64,000 nt of DNA from JAAUTY01 sp964397305 (GCA_964397305.1 CAYNIP010000005.1:1-64000); one strand, 5' to 3'; positions 17,415-26,298 are shown, counted from the first letter of the stretch. Notes: generated by a model from the letters alone, not told the origin. Numbers and translations are program-made.

Positions 17415-18803
17415 TCAGTCGCGTTGGGGCGCGTTGGGGGGTGATTCGGCTGCCATGAGGGCCGAGTCTGGGCGGCCGGAGGTCGGGCCGTCGCTGGGGG
17501 CGATGGGAACGCCGTCTTGGAGGTTGAGGATGTTGTCAATGATCAGGCGATCGCCCGGCTCCAGGCCGGAGAGGACCTGGTAGTCGTTGCCCTGAAGGGG
17601 GCCGAGTTGGACGAGTTTTTGCTGGGCGATCGCCTGGCTGGGGTCTTCCTCAGACCGGCCAGCGACAAAGACAAAGGTTTGCCCCGCCAGGCGCGAGATG
17701 GCGGTGGCGGGAATCAGCACCCCGGGCCGCCGCTGCCAGATCAGGCGGGCGCGGACGAACTGGCCGTCCCGCAGGCGGCCCTGACCCGCAAAGCTGGCCT
17801 TGGCTAAAATCGCCTGGGAGGCGGGATCGACTTGGGGAGAGACAAAGCTGATGCTGCCCGTGGCCAGGGCCTGATCGGTCTCGGGGGCCAATAGCTCTAC
17901 CGTCAGGCCGGGGCGCAGTTGGTCGGCCCGCTCGGCCGGCACGGAGAGCCGCAGCTCAAAGCGCTGGTCGGCGCTGATGGTGGTCAGGGGGTCTCCCGGG
18001 CTGACAAAATCGCCGACCTTGGCGGTGACATCCCCCACCGTGCCGGCGATCGGCGCTCGCACACGGGTGAATTGCAGGTTCTCGGAGGCGACGTTGAGCT
18101 GGGCGATCGCCTGGTTGACGGCGGCCCCTTCGCGCTGGAGGGTGGCTTGGGCGGCGCGGCGGCGATCGCTGGCGGCGGTGATCGCGGCTTGGGCCGCGGC
18201 TACCGCCTCCTGGGCGGCATTACGGCTGGCGATCGCAGTTTCGTAGTTGCTGATTTGAATATCCAGTTGCTGCTGGGCCTGGACCCCTTCTTCCACGAGG
18301 AAGCGGGTACGCTTCAACTCTTCGTCTTGCAGCTTCACGGTCGCGTCTTGGCGGGCTAGTTCGGCTTCGGCCTGTTTTTTCTGAACTTCGGCCTGCTGCT
18401 GGTCAGAGCGGGCGGCGCTGAGGTTGGCTTCGGCATTGCTGAGCACGGCCCGCTGGATGCCGATATTGGCGCTGGCGGCTTGGACTTGGGCGCGATCGCT
18501 CTCGCTGCCCAGTTGCACGACGAGCTGGCCGGGCTCAACGCGATCGCCACTGACCACCGCTACCTGCTCCACCCGTCCAGCCACTTCCGGCCGCAGCACC
18601 ACGCGATCGCTGGCTTCGAGGCTGCCGACAAACTCACTGCTCTCTTCCAGGGTGTCAGTTTCTAGGGTGAGTAGGGTAACGGTCAAGGCCTGAGAGCCCC
18701 CCATCATCCCTGGGGGCGGTCCCCCTCCGCAGGCTCCAAGGGTCAGCGAGAGGGAGAGCGTAAGGCCCAAGGTTGCTAGGGTTGAGGAGGGACGGGAACG
18801 CAT
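17415..18803 (-). CDS. RND efflux periplasmic adaptor (membrane fusion protein, lipoprotein)
   Basis: The 462-residue protein has a signal peptide with lipobox LTLGACGG, placing the lipidated Cys near residue 25. The lipoyl half-motifs (GRVEQVAVVSGDRVEPGQLVVQLGS and VRAPIAGTVGDVTAKVGDFVSPG) flank a long coiled-coil hairpin at about 110-235, rich in Gln and Ala. The beta-barrel and membrane-proximal domains follow. It links the pump to an outer-membrane channel. First gene of the operon. Confidence 0.94.
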   Translation of the reverse strand: MRSRPSSTLATLGLTLSLSLTLGACGGGPPPGMMGGSQALTVTLLTLETDTLEESSEFVGSLEASDRVVLRPEVAGRVEQVAVVSGDRVEPGQLVVQLGSESDRAQVQAASANIGIQRAVLSNAEANLSAARSDQQQAEVQKKQAEAELARQDATVKLQDEELKRTRFLVEEGVQAQQQLDIQISNYETAIASRNAAQEAVAAAQAAITAASDRRRAAQATLQREGAAVNQAIAQLNVASENLQFTRVRAPIAGTVGDVTAKVGDFVSPGDPLTTISADQRFELRLSVPAERADQLRPGLTVELLAPETDQALATGSISFVSPQVDPASQAILAKASFAGQGRLRDGQFVRARLIWQRRPGVLIPATAISRLAGQTFVFVAGRSEEDPSQAIAQQKLVQLGPLQGNDYQVLSGLEPGDRLIIDNILNLQDGVPIAPSDGPTSGRPDSALMAAESPPNAPQRD

Positions 18804-18911
18804 CGGGGGATGACCTCGTAAAGAGTGACGACCAGACCCAGCAGGCTAGGGATCAAGCTTGGCTCAAGGACGTTGAGCCTCTAGGCTGGCCTGAGTGTAG
18901 CATGGCTTGTA

Positions 18912-18941
18912 ACATTATTTCGGGGTTTTGTATTATGCCAA
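18912..18941 (-). promoter_or_regulatory. Possible promoter of the efflux operon
   Basis: On the minus strand TTGGCA (18941-18936) and TAATGT (18917-18912) are separated by 18 bp, about 110 bp before the adaptor start. This matches a sigma-70-like promoter. No operator is visible. Confidence 0.4.
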
Positions 18942-19084
18942 GGTTCGCCGCTCGCGAGCCCTAGTGGGCATCGGGCCGGGCTTCCCTGGGTAACTCAGAC
19001 GGCCGAGGCTTTGACGGTGATTGCAGCCAGCTAAGCGGCCGTGGAGGAGCGTCCCCGAGGGGCATCGCTGGCCCTGAATCCTTC

Positions 19085-19165
19085 ACCTCGCCTGCGGTGA
19101 GGGCTGGCTCCCCTGCTCCCCGCTTCGGAAGCAGGAGCTGGGGGATGGAGACGCGCAGCAGCCGT
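19085..19165. repeat. Degenerate family A fragment
   Basis: The interval 18961-19335 has no convincing gene. It holds a decayed family A interior: a CCTCACCTCGC.. hairpin, CTGCTCCCCGCTTCGGAAGCAG, and GGGGGATGGAGACGCGCAGC. Termini and TIRs are not recognisable. Confidence 0.5.
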
Positions 19166-19335
19166 TCGACCTCGGTATATTCCGGCAGGCCGCAGCACGA
19201 AGCCCTCAGGATCACAGCGGGGTTAGTTGGCCAAACCCTCAGCCGCTCTGGGCTTGGAGGTCCAGACTTGGCCTGGGAAATGGGCGATGCTGGCCACCGC
19301 TGTGGGAAGGCCATTCTGATCGCCCGCCATTCTAA

Positions 19336-19357
19336 ACTGTGGGCTATACTCCATAGT
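19336..19357. promoter_or_regulatory. MerR-type operator/promoter of the merR-like gene
   Basis: ACTGTGGGCTATACTCCATAGT is an imperfect 22-bp dyad (8 of 11 pairs) resembling the ACTCYRGAG..ACTCCAGAGT class bound by MerR proteins. It contains a TATACT -10-like core and lies about 36 bp before the regulator start, consistent with autoregulation. Confidence 0.5.
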
Positions 19358-19392
19358 CAAGGGACGCGAGCAAACTTGAGAGTTGCAGTGGG

Positions 19393-19785
19393 ATGCTGAT
19401 CGGCGAGCTAGCGCAACGGGCGGGTGTTTCCAAGGACACAATCCGCTTCTATGAGAAGATGGGGCTGCTGCAATCTCGAAGCCGCCCGGCTGGTAGTCGC
19501 CACTACAAGGACTATGATGAGGTGGCCTGGGAGCGCCTCCAGTTCATCCAGTACGCCAAGACTTTGGGTTTCACCCTGAATGAGATTGGGCAAATTATGA
19601 CCCAGTGCCAAAGGCGCGGCTCCCTGCCTACGGCGGAGAAAGTCGCTATCTTGGAGCGGAAGCTCGCTGAGACGGCCCAGAAGATCCAGTACCTCCGCCA
19701 AGTGGAGGCGCAACTCCGCGACAAACTTCAGGAAGTGCGCCGGGAGCCAGTCGCTCCGGGGGGCGATCGCGCCCATCCCCCCTGA
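19393..19785 (+). CDS. MerR family transcriptional regulator
   Basis: The 130-residue protein has a winged helix of MerR type at the N-terminus (MLIGELAQRAGVSKDTIRFYEKMGLL), then YDEVAWERLQFIQYAKTLGFTLNEI and a long dimerisation helix at about residues 80-118. The only cysteine is in TQCQRRG near residue 75. The usual second metal-binding Cys pair or loop of CueR/ZntR proteins is absent and the tail is short. The effector is therefore unclear; it may sense something other than a thiophilic metal. No target operon adjoins it except the efflux operon upstream, in the opposite direction. Confidence 0.9.
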   Translation: MLIGELAQRAGVSKDTIRFYEKMGLLQSRSRPAGSRHYKDYDEVAWERLQFIQYAKTLGFTLNEIGQIMTQCQRRGSLPTAEKVAILERKLAETAQKIQYLRQVEAQLRDKLQEVRREPVAPGGDRAHPP

Positions 19786-20179
19786 CAGTCCCCCGTTGCT
19801 GCGAAATCGGCGGCTGGAAGTCTCTTGCCCTCCGGGAGAGAGGAGTGGAAGAAGGAAAACCCCGGCCGCTTTTCCTGAAGCCCCTCCCGGAGGTTTCAGG
19901 ACTCTAGGGCTACACCGTAGCGGCTCCCCCCGGAAGCCGCCGCTGGGGGATGCGGGCTTGGCGGCGGTCCGGACTCAACCGAGATGCACCCGCTCGTTCC
20001 AGGCTCAACGGGCAAAGCGTTAACAACCGTAACAAGTCCCATCGCAGCTCGCAAAATCACGCTATCATGTGTTCTCGGTCACACAGTGGCCTGATGGAAT
20101 TCACAACCCAGTCCGGGGGCGATCACCTTATTAGACCTAAGAATCAGCGATAGTAAATTCAGTTCGCCCCTTATGGTCT
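19786..20179. other. Intergenic region without a recognisable gene
   Basis: 394 bp between merR-like and the next small gene. I see only short frames without codon or motif support, and no clear promoter or repeat. Confidence 0.6.
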
Positions 20180-20386
20180 ATGCAGCCTCCAATCCAACTT
20201 CTCCCAGGTGCAGTCGCCGAGATTTTAGCCTCAGCGAGTGAGACTGGGGCGATCGCTCTCTCGGATCGCTACGGTCTCATGGCGGCAGTGTTGGATGAGT
20301 CCCTGGATGAAGAACAAATGCGCGCCATCAACCGTCTCCTAAGGGCGGTCACCAAAGGACACATCAAGGTTTTGGATCAATTTTAG
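20180..20386 (+). CDS. Small conserved cyanobacterial protein, unknown function
   Basis: A 68-residue acidic protein, MQPPIQLLPGAVAEIL through SDRYGLMAAVLDESLDEEQMRAINRLLRAVTKG. The LADRYGLMAAVLD...LxxEExxAxxRLLRA pattern is one I recognise from hypothetical proteins of many cyanobacteria. It is predicted to be all helical, without membrane segments or metal sites. Function is unknown. Confidence 0.7.
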   Translation: MQPPIQLLPGAVAEILASASETGAIALSDRYGLMAAVLDESLDEEQMRAINRLLRAVTKGHIKVLDQF

Positions 20387-20487
20387 GCCGCGCCAACCCC
20401 CGGCCTGACAAGCTCCCTAGCGTTCCTTAAAAAAGCTGCTATCGCCTTGTTTTTACACGTCCCATCCTTTTAATCAAGTGTGCTGAT

Positions 20488-20682
20488 ATGAAATCCCCAA
20501 TCACAAGACGCTTTTTGCAATTCCTGCGCGATGAACTCGCGATTCCCTCGGACTCCCTGGCGGTGGCGTTGCGCTCGCAGGATAGCCATTCCCTGGACCA
20601 GTTGCCGATGGTGCTCTGGCAGTATGGCTTGGTCACGCTTGAGCAGTTGGATTCGATGTTGGAATGGCTGGAAACGGCCTAG
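20488..20682 (+). CDS. DUF2949 domain protein
   Basis: A 64-residue protein with the family core FLQFLRDELAIPSDSLAVAL and LPMVLWQYGLVTLEQLDSMLEWLE, which spans nearly the whole chain. Restricted to cyanobacteria as far as I know; function unknown. Followed by a strong hairpin at 20758-20783. Confidence 0.85.
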   Translation: MKSPITRRFLQFLRDELAIPSDSLAVALRSQDSHSLDQLPMVLWQYGLVTLEQLDSMLEWLETA

Positions 20683-20757
20683 GGTTGACTGGCAAGCATG
20701 GGGCTGAGAGGCCGTAATCCCAATAACCCACTGTTGACCTATGGAATCATCCGTTTA

Positions 20758-20783
20758 GAGAGACGCACCCCGGTGCGTCTCTC
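20758..20783 (+). terminator. Hairpin after the DUF2949 gene
   Basis: GAGAGACGCACC and GGTGCGTCTCTC are exact reverse complements separated by two bases, 75 bp after the stop codon. No long T-tract follows (CGTCGTT), so termination is likely but not certain. Confidence 0.55.
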
Positions 20784-20918
20784 GTCGTTAGTAGTCTGAG
20801 GGTAAGCCACGGCTCGTAGGGGCTAGGAAGAATCGGAATCGGGTCATCATCCCGCGCGCGAAAATGCGTCCGCTCCCGTTAAGAACCCTTGTTCGGTTCT
20901 CTCGGAGGAGAATCTGGA

Positions 20919-21184
20919 GGGTGAACGAAATTTTGCGCGGGATGTTTGTACTCCTTCGCTCAGCCCTCACCCCAACCCCTCTCCCAAGTGGGGAGAGAGG
21001 CTTCTAACTCCCCTGCTCCCAGCTTTGGGAGCAGGGGCCGGGGGATGTAGACGCGCAGCGGCTTCTCGCAGAGGGGGCCCGGTAACGCTGTTCGCGCTAG
21101 CGTCGCGGAGCGATAGAGGGCGACCCTCTGCTCCTGGAGCAATCGCTCAAAATTCCGGGGAGCCGCACTTTTTTTCGTCCACCC
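20919..21184. mobile_element. Family A miniature element (complete, with target duplication)
   Basis: About 266 bp, from GGGTGAACGAAA to TTTCGTCCACCC (11 of 12 bases inverted-repeat match). The interior contains two near-palindromic modules, a GCGCAGCGGCTTCTCGCAGAGG module and GCTAGCGTCGCGGAGCGATAG. The flanks carry GAATCTGGA directly repeated at 20910-20918 and 21185-21193. There is no coding capacity. The sequence 21194-21600 beyond it shows no credible gene. Confidence 0.85.
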
Positions 21185-21616
21185 GAATCTGGAGGCTGGG
21201 TTGACGCCGGAAACCCAACCCGATCCTGGTAGCTGTTAGGTTTTGCGGGAGGCTCCAGCCAACCGACCGCCAAGCTGTGCTCTGGAAGTTGGGTTGGAAG
21301 CGCGATGGCGGGCTAAGGGGGACTGCGAATCTGGGCTGCGCCCTCCCAGGGAGAATGGCGAACTCTTGGAGGCAATGTTGGCCGCTGCTCTGTTAAGAGA
21401 CTTCAACATTTCCCCCCCAAAGATTGCAGAACGCAAACCTTTCCTAATTTTTCTGTCGCCAGAGTCTAGGAACGGCTCGGGACCGCCGCCCCATTCGTAA
21501 TACTGGAGTTAGACGGGCTGGCAGGAGGTAGCTAGGTGCTACCGGCCAGATGACACCCTTCCCCAAGGGCCTGGGACCGGCTCGCCCGCTCCCGATTCGC
21601 CAAGGAGATGTGTCCT

Positions 21617-22174
21617 ATGAAGACTGACCCCATCGCTCATACCCCCCAGGCAGAGGTTCCTGTCACGCCAGAGGCTGCCGCTGATCCCATGGCTGCCCCC
21701 TCAGCTTTTAAGAAGCTGCTCGTGGCGCTGGATCGCACCAATGAGAGTGAGACGATTGTGGCCCGGGCCCTGGCCCTCGCGGCGGCTCACCAAAGCCAGA
21801 TCCTGTTCTTCTATAGCTTGCCGCTGCAAGCGCCCGAGCCCAACCTGCTGGTGGCCGGCAGTATGGGGTTTGGCAGTAGCTACACTCATGAGATGCTGCA
21901 ACGCTCTCAGCAGTGGATCGATGAAGAGCGCCAACAGGCCCTGAGTTGGTTGCGGGGGCTGAGCGATCGCGCGATCGCGCAAGGCCTGGCGGCCGAATTT
22001 GAATGCCGCAACGGCGAGCCTGGGCAGCAGGTGTGTATGCTGGCCAAGGGCTGGGGCGCAGACCTCATTCTACTCGGTCGGCGTGGCCGGACGGGCCTCT
22101 CAGAGATCGTTCTCGGCAGTGTCAGCAACTATGTAGTCCACCATGCCCCTTGCTCGGTGCTGGTGATTCAGTAG
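21617..22174 (+). CDS. Universal stress protein (UspA family)
   Basis: About 185 residues with a 36-residue N-terminal extension before the Usp fold. FKKLLVALDRTNESETIVARAL starts the domain. ATP-binding-type motif GRRGRTGLSEIVLGSVSNYVVHHAPCSVLVI closes it (G-2x-G-9x-G(S/T)). The protein is therefore the nucleotide-binding class. AAGGAG at 21602-21607 lies 9 bp before ATG 21617, which favours this start over ATG 21608, which directly abuts it. Convergent with the Fur-family gene. Confidence 0.92.
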   Translation: MKTDPIAHTPQAEVPVTPEAAADPMAAPSAFKKLLVALDRTNESETIVARALALAAAHQSQILFFYSLPLQAPEPNLLVAGSMGFGSSYTHEMLQRSQQWIDEERQQALSWLRGLSDRAIAQGLAAEFECRNGEPGQQVCMLAKGWGADLILLGRRGRTGLSEIVLGSVSNYVVHHAPCSVLVIQ

Positions 22175-22190
22175 CGCTGCGCCCTCCCAG

Positions 22191-22619
22191 TTAATCGTTA
22201 CTGGCAATCTGGGGAGTCGGGGCTAGGCTCGACTCCTCGACGGGTTGTTGGCAGCGATCGCAAAGACCGAAAAATTCCAGCGTGTGGTAGTAAACCTTGA
22301 ACCGGTGCGAGGTCTGAAGCTGGCGTTCTAGATCATGCACCGGGCACTGTTCAATCGCCACTGAGCGCCCGCAGGCCAGACAAGTGAGGTGGTGGAGATC
22401 CCGCTGAATGGGACTGTAGAGGGATTCGCCATTGGCGAGGGTGCGAACTTGCACCAGGCCCTCGAGCTTGAGCGTCTCGAGGGCGCGATAAACCGTGGCT
22501 AGCCCTAGTCCTTGCTGGCTCTCCCGCAGCTTAACGTATAGATCCTGCGCTGATACAGACTGGCTCAGCGTTTTGAGGAGGTTGAGAATGCGCTCTTGGG
22601 AGCGAGTAAGTTGCGCCAT
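22191..22619 (-). CDS. zur: Fur-family metalloregulator, probably Zur (FurB) type
   Basis: About 142 residues. Winged helix LTRSQERILNLLKTLSQSVSAQDLYVKL, recognition region GLATVYRALETLKLEGLVQVR, then the HHLTC metal and dimerisation part with two CxxC motifs (CLACG and CDRCQ) that form the structural zinc site. The short N-terminus and the wording TVYRALETLKLEGLVQVRTLANGE match my memory of cyanobacterial FurB/Zur rather than FurA or PerR. The sensing-site ligands cannot be proven here. ATG at 22619 was taken; the frame is open to a TTG at 22628. Confidence 0.8.
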   Translation of the reverse strand: MAQLTRSQERILNLLKTLSQSVSAQDLYVKLRESQQGLGLATVYRALETLKLEGLVQVRTLANGESLYSPIQRDLHHLTCLACGRSVAIEQCPVHDLERQLQTSHRFKVYYHTLEFFGLCDRCQQPVEESSLAPTPQIASND

Positions 22620-22856
22620 GACGAACAATTCCAGTCACCAGCGAGTCCTATGCTTGGGATCATAGCCTCTGGAGCCGATGCTGGGTTTCCAGACAGCAGT
22701 TCCCGATCCTACCATCTTTTAATATCTGCCCTTGGTTCCAAAATGATCCCCAGCACCTGATCACGATAGACTTGAAGATGACACTACCTGCAAAAACCCC
22801 AAGCTTCTGCTCGTCAAGGCTCGGTCAATAAGTTGACTCTACTGGCTGGTTTCCCC

Positions 22857-22867
22857 TGTGCTATGCT
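22857..22867 (+). promoter_or_regulatory. Extended -10 promoter candidate for rbp
   Basis: TGTGCTATGCT contains TG-n-TATGCT, an extended -10 element, about 124 bp before the RNA-binding protein start. The long leader this implies fits known cyanobacterial rbp genes, whose 5' UTR mediates cold induction. Confidence 0.4.
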
Positions 22868-22990
22868 TACGGGGGAGCAATTTGGACTCGGATGATTAGG
22901 TTTGCTCGCCCGTGCGGCAGGCGCATCTCCGAACTATAAGGCCATTCCTTGCTCACCCACTTCACCTGGCATCGATTCTGGAGATACGCA

Positions 22991-23248
22991 ATGTCCGTTT
23001 ACGTCGGTAATCTTGCTTACACTGTTACGCAAGAGGACTTAGAAGAGGTTTTTAAAGAGTACGGCACTGTTAAGCGGGTACATCTGCCCAAGGACCGCGA
23101 GACAGGTCGGCCGCGCGGGTTTGGCTTCGTCGAGATGGACTCTGACGATGAAGAGCAGGCTGCGATTGATGAACTCGACGGGGCTGAGTGGCTCGGTCGT
23201 GTGCTCAAGGTGAACAAAGCCCGTCCCCGTGAGAGTAGCGGCCGTTAG
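22991..23248 (+). CDS. Single-RRM RNA-binding protein (Rbp type)
   Basis: An 85-residue protein composed of one RNA-recognition motif: RNP2 VYVGNL at residue 3, RNP1 RGFGFVEM near residue 42. Cyanobacterial Rbp proteins are small, often cold-inducible, and some help locate mRNAs. This one lacks the glycine-rich tail and ends RPRESSGR. It precedes rpsU, the arrangement found in Anabaena and others. ATG 22991 was chosen because the RRM begins directly there; an upstream frame exists but is not supported. Confidence 0.93.
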   Translation: MSVYVGNLAYTVTQEDLEEVFKEYGTVKRVHLPKDRETGRPRGFGFVEMDSDDEEQAAIDELDGAEWLGRVLKVNKARPRESSGR

Positions 23249-23273
23249 CCGTCACTCTGCTCCGCCACTGCTC

Positions 23274-23294
23274 AGCCAACTCACTCGGTTGGCT
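23274..23294 (+). terminator. Hairpin between rbp and rpsU
   Basis: AGCCAAC (23274-23280) and GTTGGCT (23288-23294) pair around a 7-base loop. No T-tract follows. It may be an attenuator that lowers rpsU read-through, or a processing site. Confidence 0.35.
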
Positions 23295-23397
23295 TGCTTG
23301 GCTGTGGGTTCCAGTTCTGTAGTAATCTGGAATTACAGTTACCATGGTTAAAGGTGCGCCCTTGTCGGCGGGCTTGTTCGTTTATGGAGACGTTTGC

Positions 23398-23577
23398 ATG
23401 ACCCAAGTTATTGTTGGTGAAAACGAAGGGATTGAATCAGCATTGCGCCGCTTTCGGCGGCAGGTATCCCGGGCTGGAATTTTCGCGGATATGAAGCGCC
23501 TGCGACACTTTGAGACGCCGATCGAGAAGCGCAAGCGCAAGGCGATCGCCCGGCGACGGAAAAAATACTCGCGTTAG
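23398..23577 (+). CDS. rpsU: 30S ribosomal protein S21
   Basis: The 59-residue basic protein (TQVIVGENEGIESALRRFRRQV, then KRKRKAIARRRKKYSR) is a full-length bS21. It begins at ATG 23398; a longer in-frame start at 23344 would add an unlikely extension. Lying about 150 bp after rbp, it is probably part of the same transcription unit. Convergent with comM, whose stop is 8 bp away. Confidence 0.95.
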   Translation: MTQVIVGENEGIESALRRFRRQVSRAGIFADMKRLRHFETPIEKRKRKAIARRRKKYSR

Positions 23578-23584
23578 TCACGCA

Positions 23585-25114
23585 CTATTGGAAACGATCG
23601 ACGGTGCGGTACTGGATCGCCTCAGCAAGGTGTTGACTGCTGAGGCGCTCTGCGTTGGCCAAGTCAGCGATGGTGCGCGCGACTTTGAGCACTCGATCGA
23701 CCGCGCGGGCGGAAAGTCCCAGCTTGCGGATCGCGCCTTCGAGTAGAGCGCGGCTGGTGTCGTCAAGTTGGCAAAAGCGGCGGATATGCTGCGGCTTCAT
23801 TTCCGCATTACAGCGCACCTCCGGTTCGGCTTGGAAGCGCTGGTGAGCAAGGGAGCGAGCAGCCGCGACGCGATCGCGCACCCGTTCCGAGGGCTCACCG
23901 CTGGCCTGGGCCATCACTTCCTCTGGCTTGAGCCGGTTCACCGCAACTTGGAGATCAATCCGATCCATAAGTGGCCCTGAAAGCTTTGCCCAGTAACTCT
24001 CCCGCTGCCGGGGGGAGCAGGAGCAGGGCTGAATCGGGTCGCCGTAGTAGCCGCAGGGGCAAGGATTGGTGCTGGCCACGAGGGTGAACTGGGCGGGAAA
24101 GACGACCGATTGCCGGGTGCGGGAAATGGTGACGAAGCCATCTTCAAGGGGTTGACGGAGGAACTCCAGCACGTTACGCTTGAACTCTGTGAGCTCATCA
24201 AGGAAGAGGATACCTCTGTGGGAGAGGGATATTTCACCAGGACGCGGAAAGCTCCCGCCGCCCACCAGTGAGGGCCCTGAGGCGGAGTGGTGGGGGCTGC
24301 GAAAAGGTCGCTCAGCCACCAGGGAGCCCCGGTCTTTGAGCAAACCGGCGACCGAGTGAATTTGGGAGACCTCTAGGGCTTCAGCGAAGCTCAAGGGGGG
24401 CAGGATACCGGGCAAGCGGCGGGCGAGCATGGTCTTACCGCTACCCGGAGGGCCCACGAAGATCAGGTTATGGCCCCCAGCGGCCGCAATCTCCAGGGCG
24501 CGGCGGGCGTGGGCCTGGCCTTTGACATCCTTGAGGTCAGCCCCGGGGGTGCGGGCTTGGGCTAACTCGGTGTGGGCATCGAGGTGGACGGGCTGATAAG
24601 CTCCAGGCTGGGCGAGAAACTCGACGATCTCCGTCAGGTGCTGGAAGCCGTAGACGCTTAATCCGGCGACCACGGCGGCCTCGCGGGTGTTGTTGGCGGG
24701 TACGACCAAGCGGGTAATCCCTAAGCGAGCGGCAGCGGCGGCAATGGGCAACACCCCAGCAACGGCCCGCAGACTGCCATCTAGGGAGAGTTCCCCGAGG
24801 AAGAGGGTGTCCTCGAGTAACTCCGGGGCCACCTGCTCGGAGGCCGCCAGAATGCCAATGCTGATGGGCAGGTCAAAGCTCGGCCCCTCTTTCCGCAGGT
24901 CGGCCGGGGTCAGATTCACTACCACTTTTCGCATCGGTACGGCGAAGCCCGCATTTTTGATCGCCGCCTTGACCCGTTCTCGGGACTCCTGCACCGCTGC
25001 ATCGGGCAACCCGACGACGACGGTTTGGGGCAGGCCGCCGGCTACGTCTACTTCAACCCCAACTTTGACCGCATCAATGCCAACGAGTGACGCACTCCAG
25101 ACCCTGGCTAGCAT
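23585..25114 (-). CDS. comM: YifB/ComM-family AAA+ ATPase (Mg-chelatase-like)
   Basis: The 509-residue protein has an N-terminal Lon-like domain (LARVWSASLVGIDAVKVGVEVDV), an AAA+ module with Walker A FVGPPGSGKTMLARRLPG near residue 218 and Walker B GILFLDELTEF, and a C-terminal Mg-chelatase-type lid. A zinc-like CPCGYYGDP...CSCS loop lies between. In naturally competent bacteria ComM is a hexameric helicase that drives branch migration during transformation. The cyanobacterial protein probably has the same role; this is by homology only. Confidence 0.93.
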   Translation of the reverse strand: MLARVWSASLVGIDAVKVGVEVDVAGGLPQTVVVGLPDAAVQESRERVKAAIKNAGFAVPMRKVVVNLTPADLRKEGPSFDLPISIGILAASEQVAPELLEDTLFLGELSLDGSLRAVAGVLPIAAAAARLGITRLVVPANNTREAAVVAGLSVYGFQHLTEIVEFLAQPGAYQPVHLDAHTELAQARTPGADLKDVKGQAHARRALEIAAAGGHNLIFVGPPGSGKTMLARRLPGILPPLSFAEALEVSQIHSVAGLLKDRGSLVAERPFRSPHHSASGPSLVGGGSFPRPGEISLSHRGILFLDELTEFKRNVLEFLRQPLEDGFVTISRTRQSVVFPAQFTLVASTNPCPCGYYGDPIQPCSCSPRQRESYWAKLSGPLMDRIDLQVAVNRLKPEEVMAQASGEPSERVRDRVAAARSLAHQRFQAEPEVRCNAEMKPQHIRRFCQLDDTSRALLEGAIRKLGLSARAVDRVLKVARTIADLANAERLSSQHLAEAIQYRTVDRFQ

Positions 25115-25188
25115 CTGACCCCTCTAATCCCTAGTTGCCTAGTATGGTAGCGGAAAACGGCTGACCCTGGGCAGTGTTGTGGCGATCC

Positions 25189-25464
25189 GGGGGGACGAAA
25201 AAAAGCGCGGCTCCCCGGAATTTTGAGCTAGGGTTCCAGGAGCAGCGTGTAGCCCTCGATCGCGACGCGACGCTAGCGCGAACAGCATTACAGCATTACC
25301 GGGCCCCCTCTGCGAGAAGCCGCTGCGCGTCTCCATTCCCCGGCCCCTGCTGCCAAAGCTGGGAGCAGGGGAGCTAGAAGTCCCTCGCCTAAGCTTGGGA
25401 GTCGGATTTAGGGGGAGGGCTGAGTGACGGAGTCCCAACATCCCGCGTAAAATTTCGTTTACCC
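25189..25464 (-). repeat. Family A miniature element, full length, reverse orientation
   Basis: Runs from GGGGGGACGAAA (a one-base variant of the right end read in reverse) to TTTCGTTTACCC, about 276 bp, with all internal modules in reverse order. The flanks GGCGATCC and GCAGATCC match at six of eight positions, which may be a decayed target duplication. No gene lies between 25115 and 25564. Confidence 0.75.
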
Positions 25465-25564
25465 GCAGATCCAGGCGAGCCCTTACCGCTTGTTTAACCC
25501 TGAGCTGTTATGACGGTCCCCAACTCGCTTTTACCTGGAGCCTCGTCAGATTAAGCGATGAACC

Positions 25565-26101
25565 GTGCGAGACTACCACCGCATGGGTGAACTCGGCCTC
25601 TTCAGCGCCGACGAACGCACGGAACTGTTGGCGGGACAGATTACCCTAATGGTTCTCAAAGGAACACTCCACGTCACCGCACTCCATCTGCTGGCCAAGG
25701 CCTTGCGTACCCAATTGGGAGAACGCGCCCTCGCGCGTACCCAAGACCCTATTCAACTCGACGATTTCTCAGAACCTGAGCCGGATTTAGCCGTTGTGCA
25801 AGGTGCTGTCCTCGACTAGGCCGAGCAGCATCCCCGACCGGAGCAGGCTTGCCTGGTGATAGAGGTGGCAGATTCAATCCTGAGGCAGGATTGCGAGGTC
25901 AAAGACAAACTCTGCGCCCAGGCGGGTATTGCCGACTATTGGGTGCTGGATCTCAAAAATCGCCAGATTCATCTCTTCCGCAAACCCACGGCAACCGGCT
26001 ACACCCGCCACCTCATCCTGACCGAGCCCAACCAAATTTCGCCCCTGGCTTTCTCGGATCTTTCGCTTTCCCTGGCAGAGATTCTGCCGCCAGGGTCATG
26101 A
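25565..26101 (+). pseudogene. Uma2 family (DUF820) endonuclease-like gene broken by an in-frame stop
   Basis: The frame from GTG 25565 (RDYHRMGELGLFSADERTELLAGQIT) continues to AVVQGAVLD, meets TAG at 25817-25819, and goes on in the same frame as LVIEVADSILRQDCEVKDKL...YWVLDLKNRQIHLF to 26101. Both halves fit a PD-(D/E)xK Uma2 protein, with the catalytic EVADS region in the second half. Only one nucleotide change breaks the gene. A TGA in frame at 25559 also cuts the usual N-terminal residues. Uma2 genes are abundant in cyanobacteria and of unclear role. Confidence 0.85.
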
Positions 26102-26298
26102 CCTCGGGCTAGGGTGGGCAGGGTGATGGTCATGGCGTGGAGGATGGGCTGCCGAGGCGGCGAGGGGTCGGGCTCCTGACACCGCCACGCTCCCGCCCTA
26201 GTCTTGCCAGGGAAAAAGCAGAGGGACTGCCCGGAAAGCGATCGCCAAGCTCCGGAAGCCCAGGCTCGGCTTCGGTGGTCGGGAATCCCTGGCTCCTC

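Noticed and set aside
19097..19399. 100-residue plus-strand frame before the merR-like gene
   Set aside because: It spans a decayed family A repeat and the merR operator and has no protein-like features.
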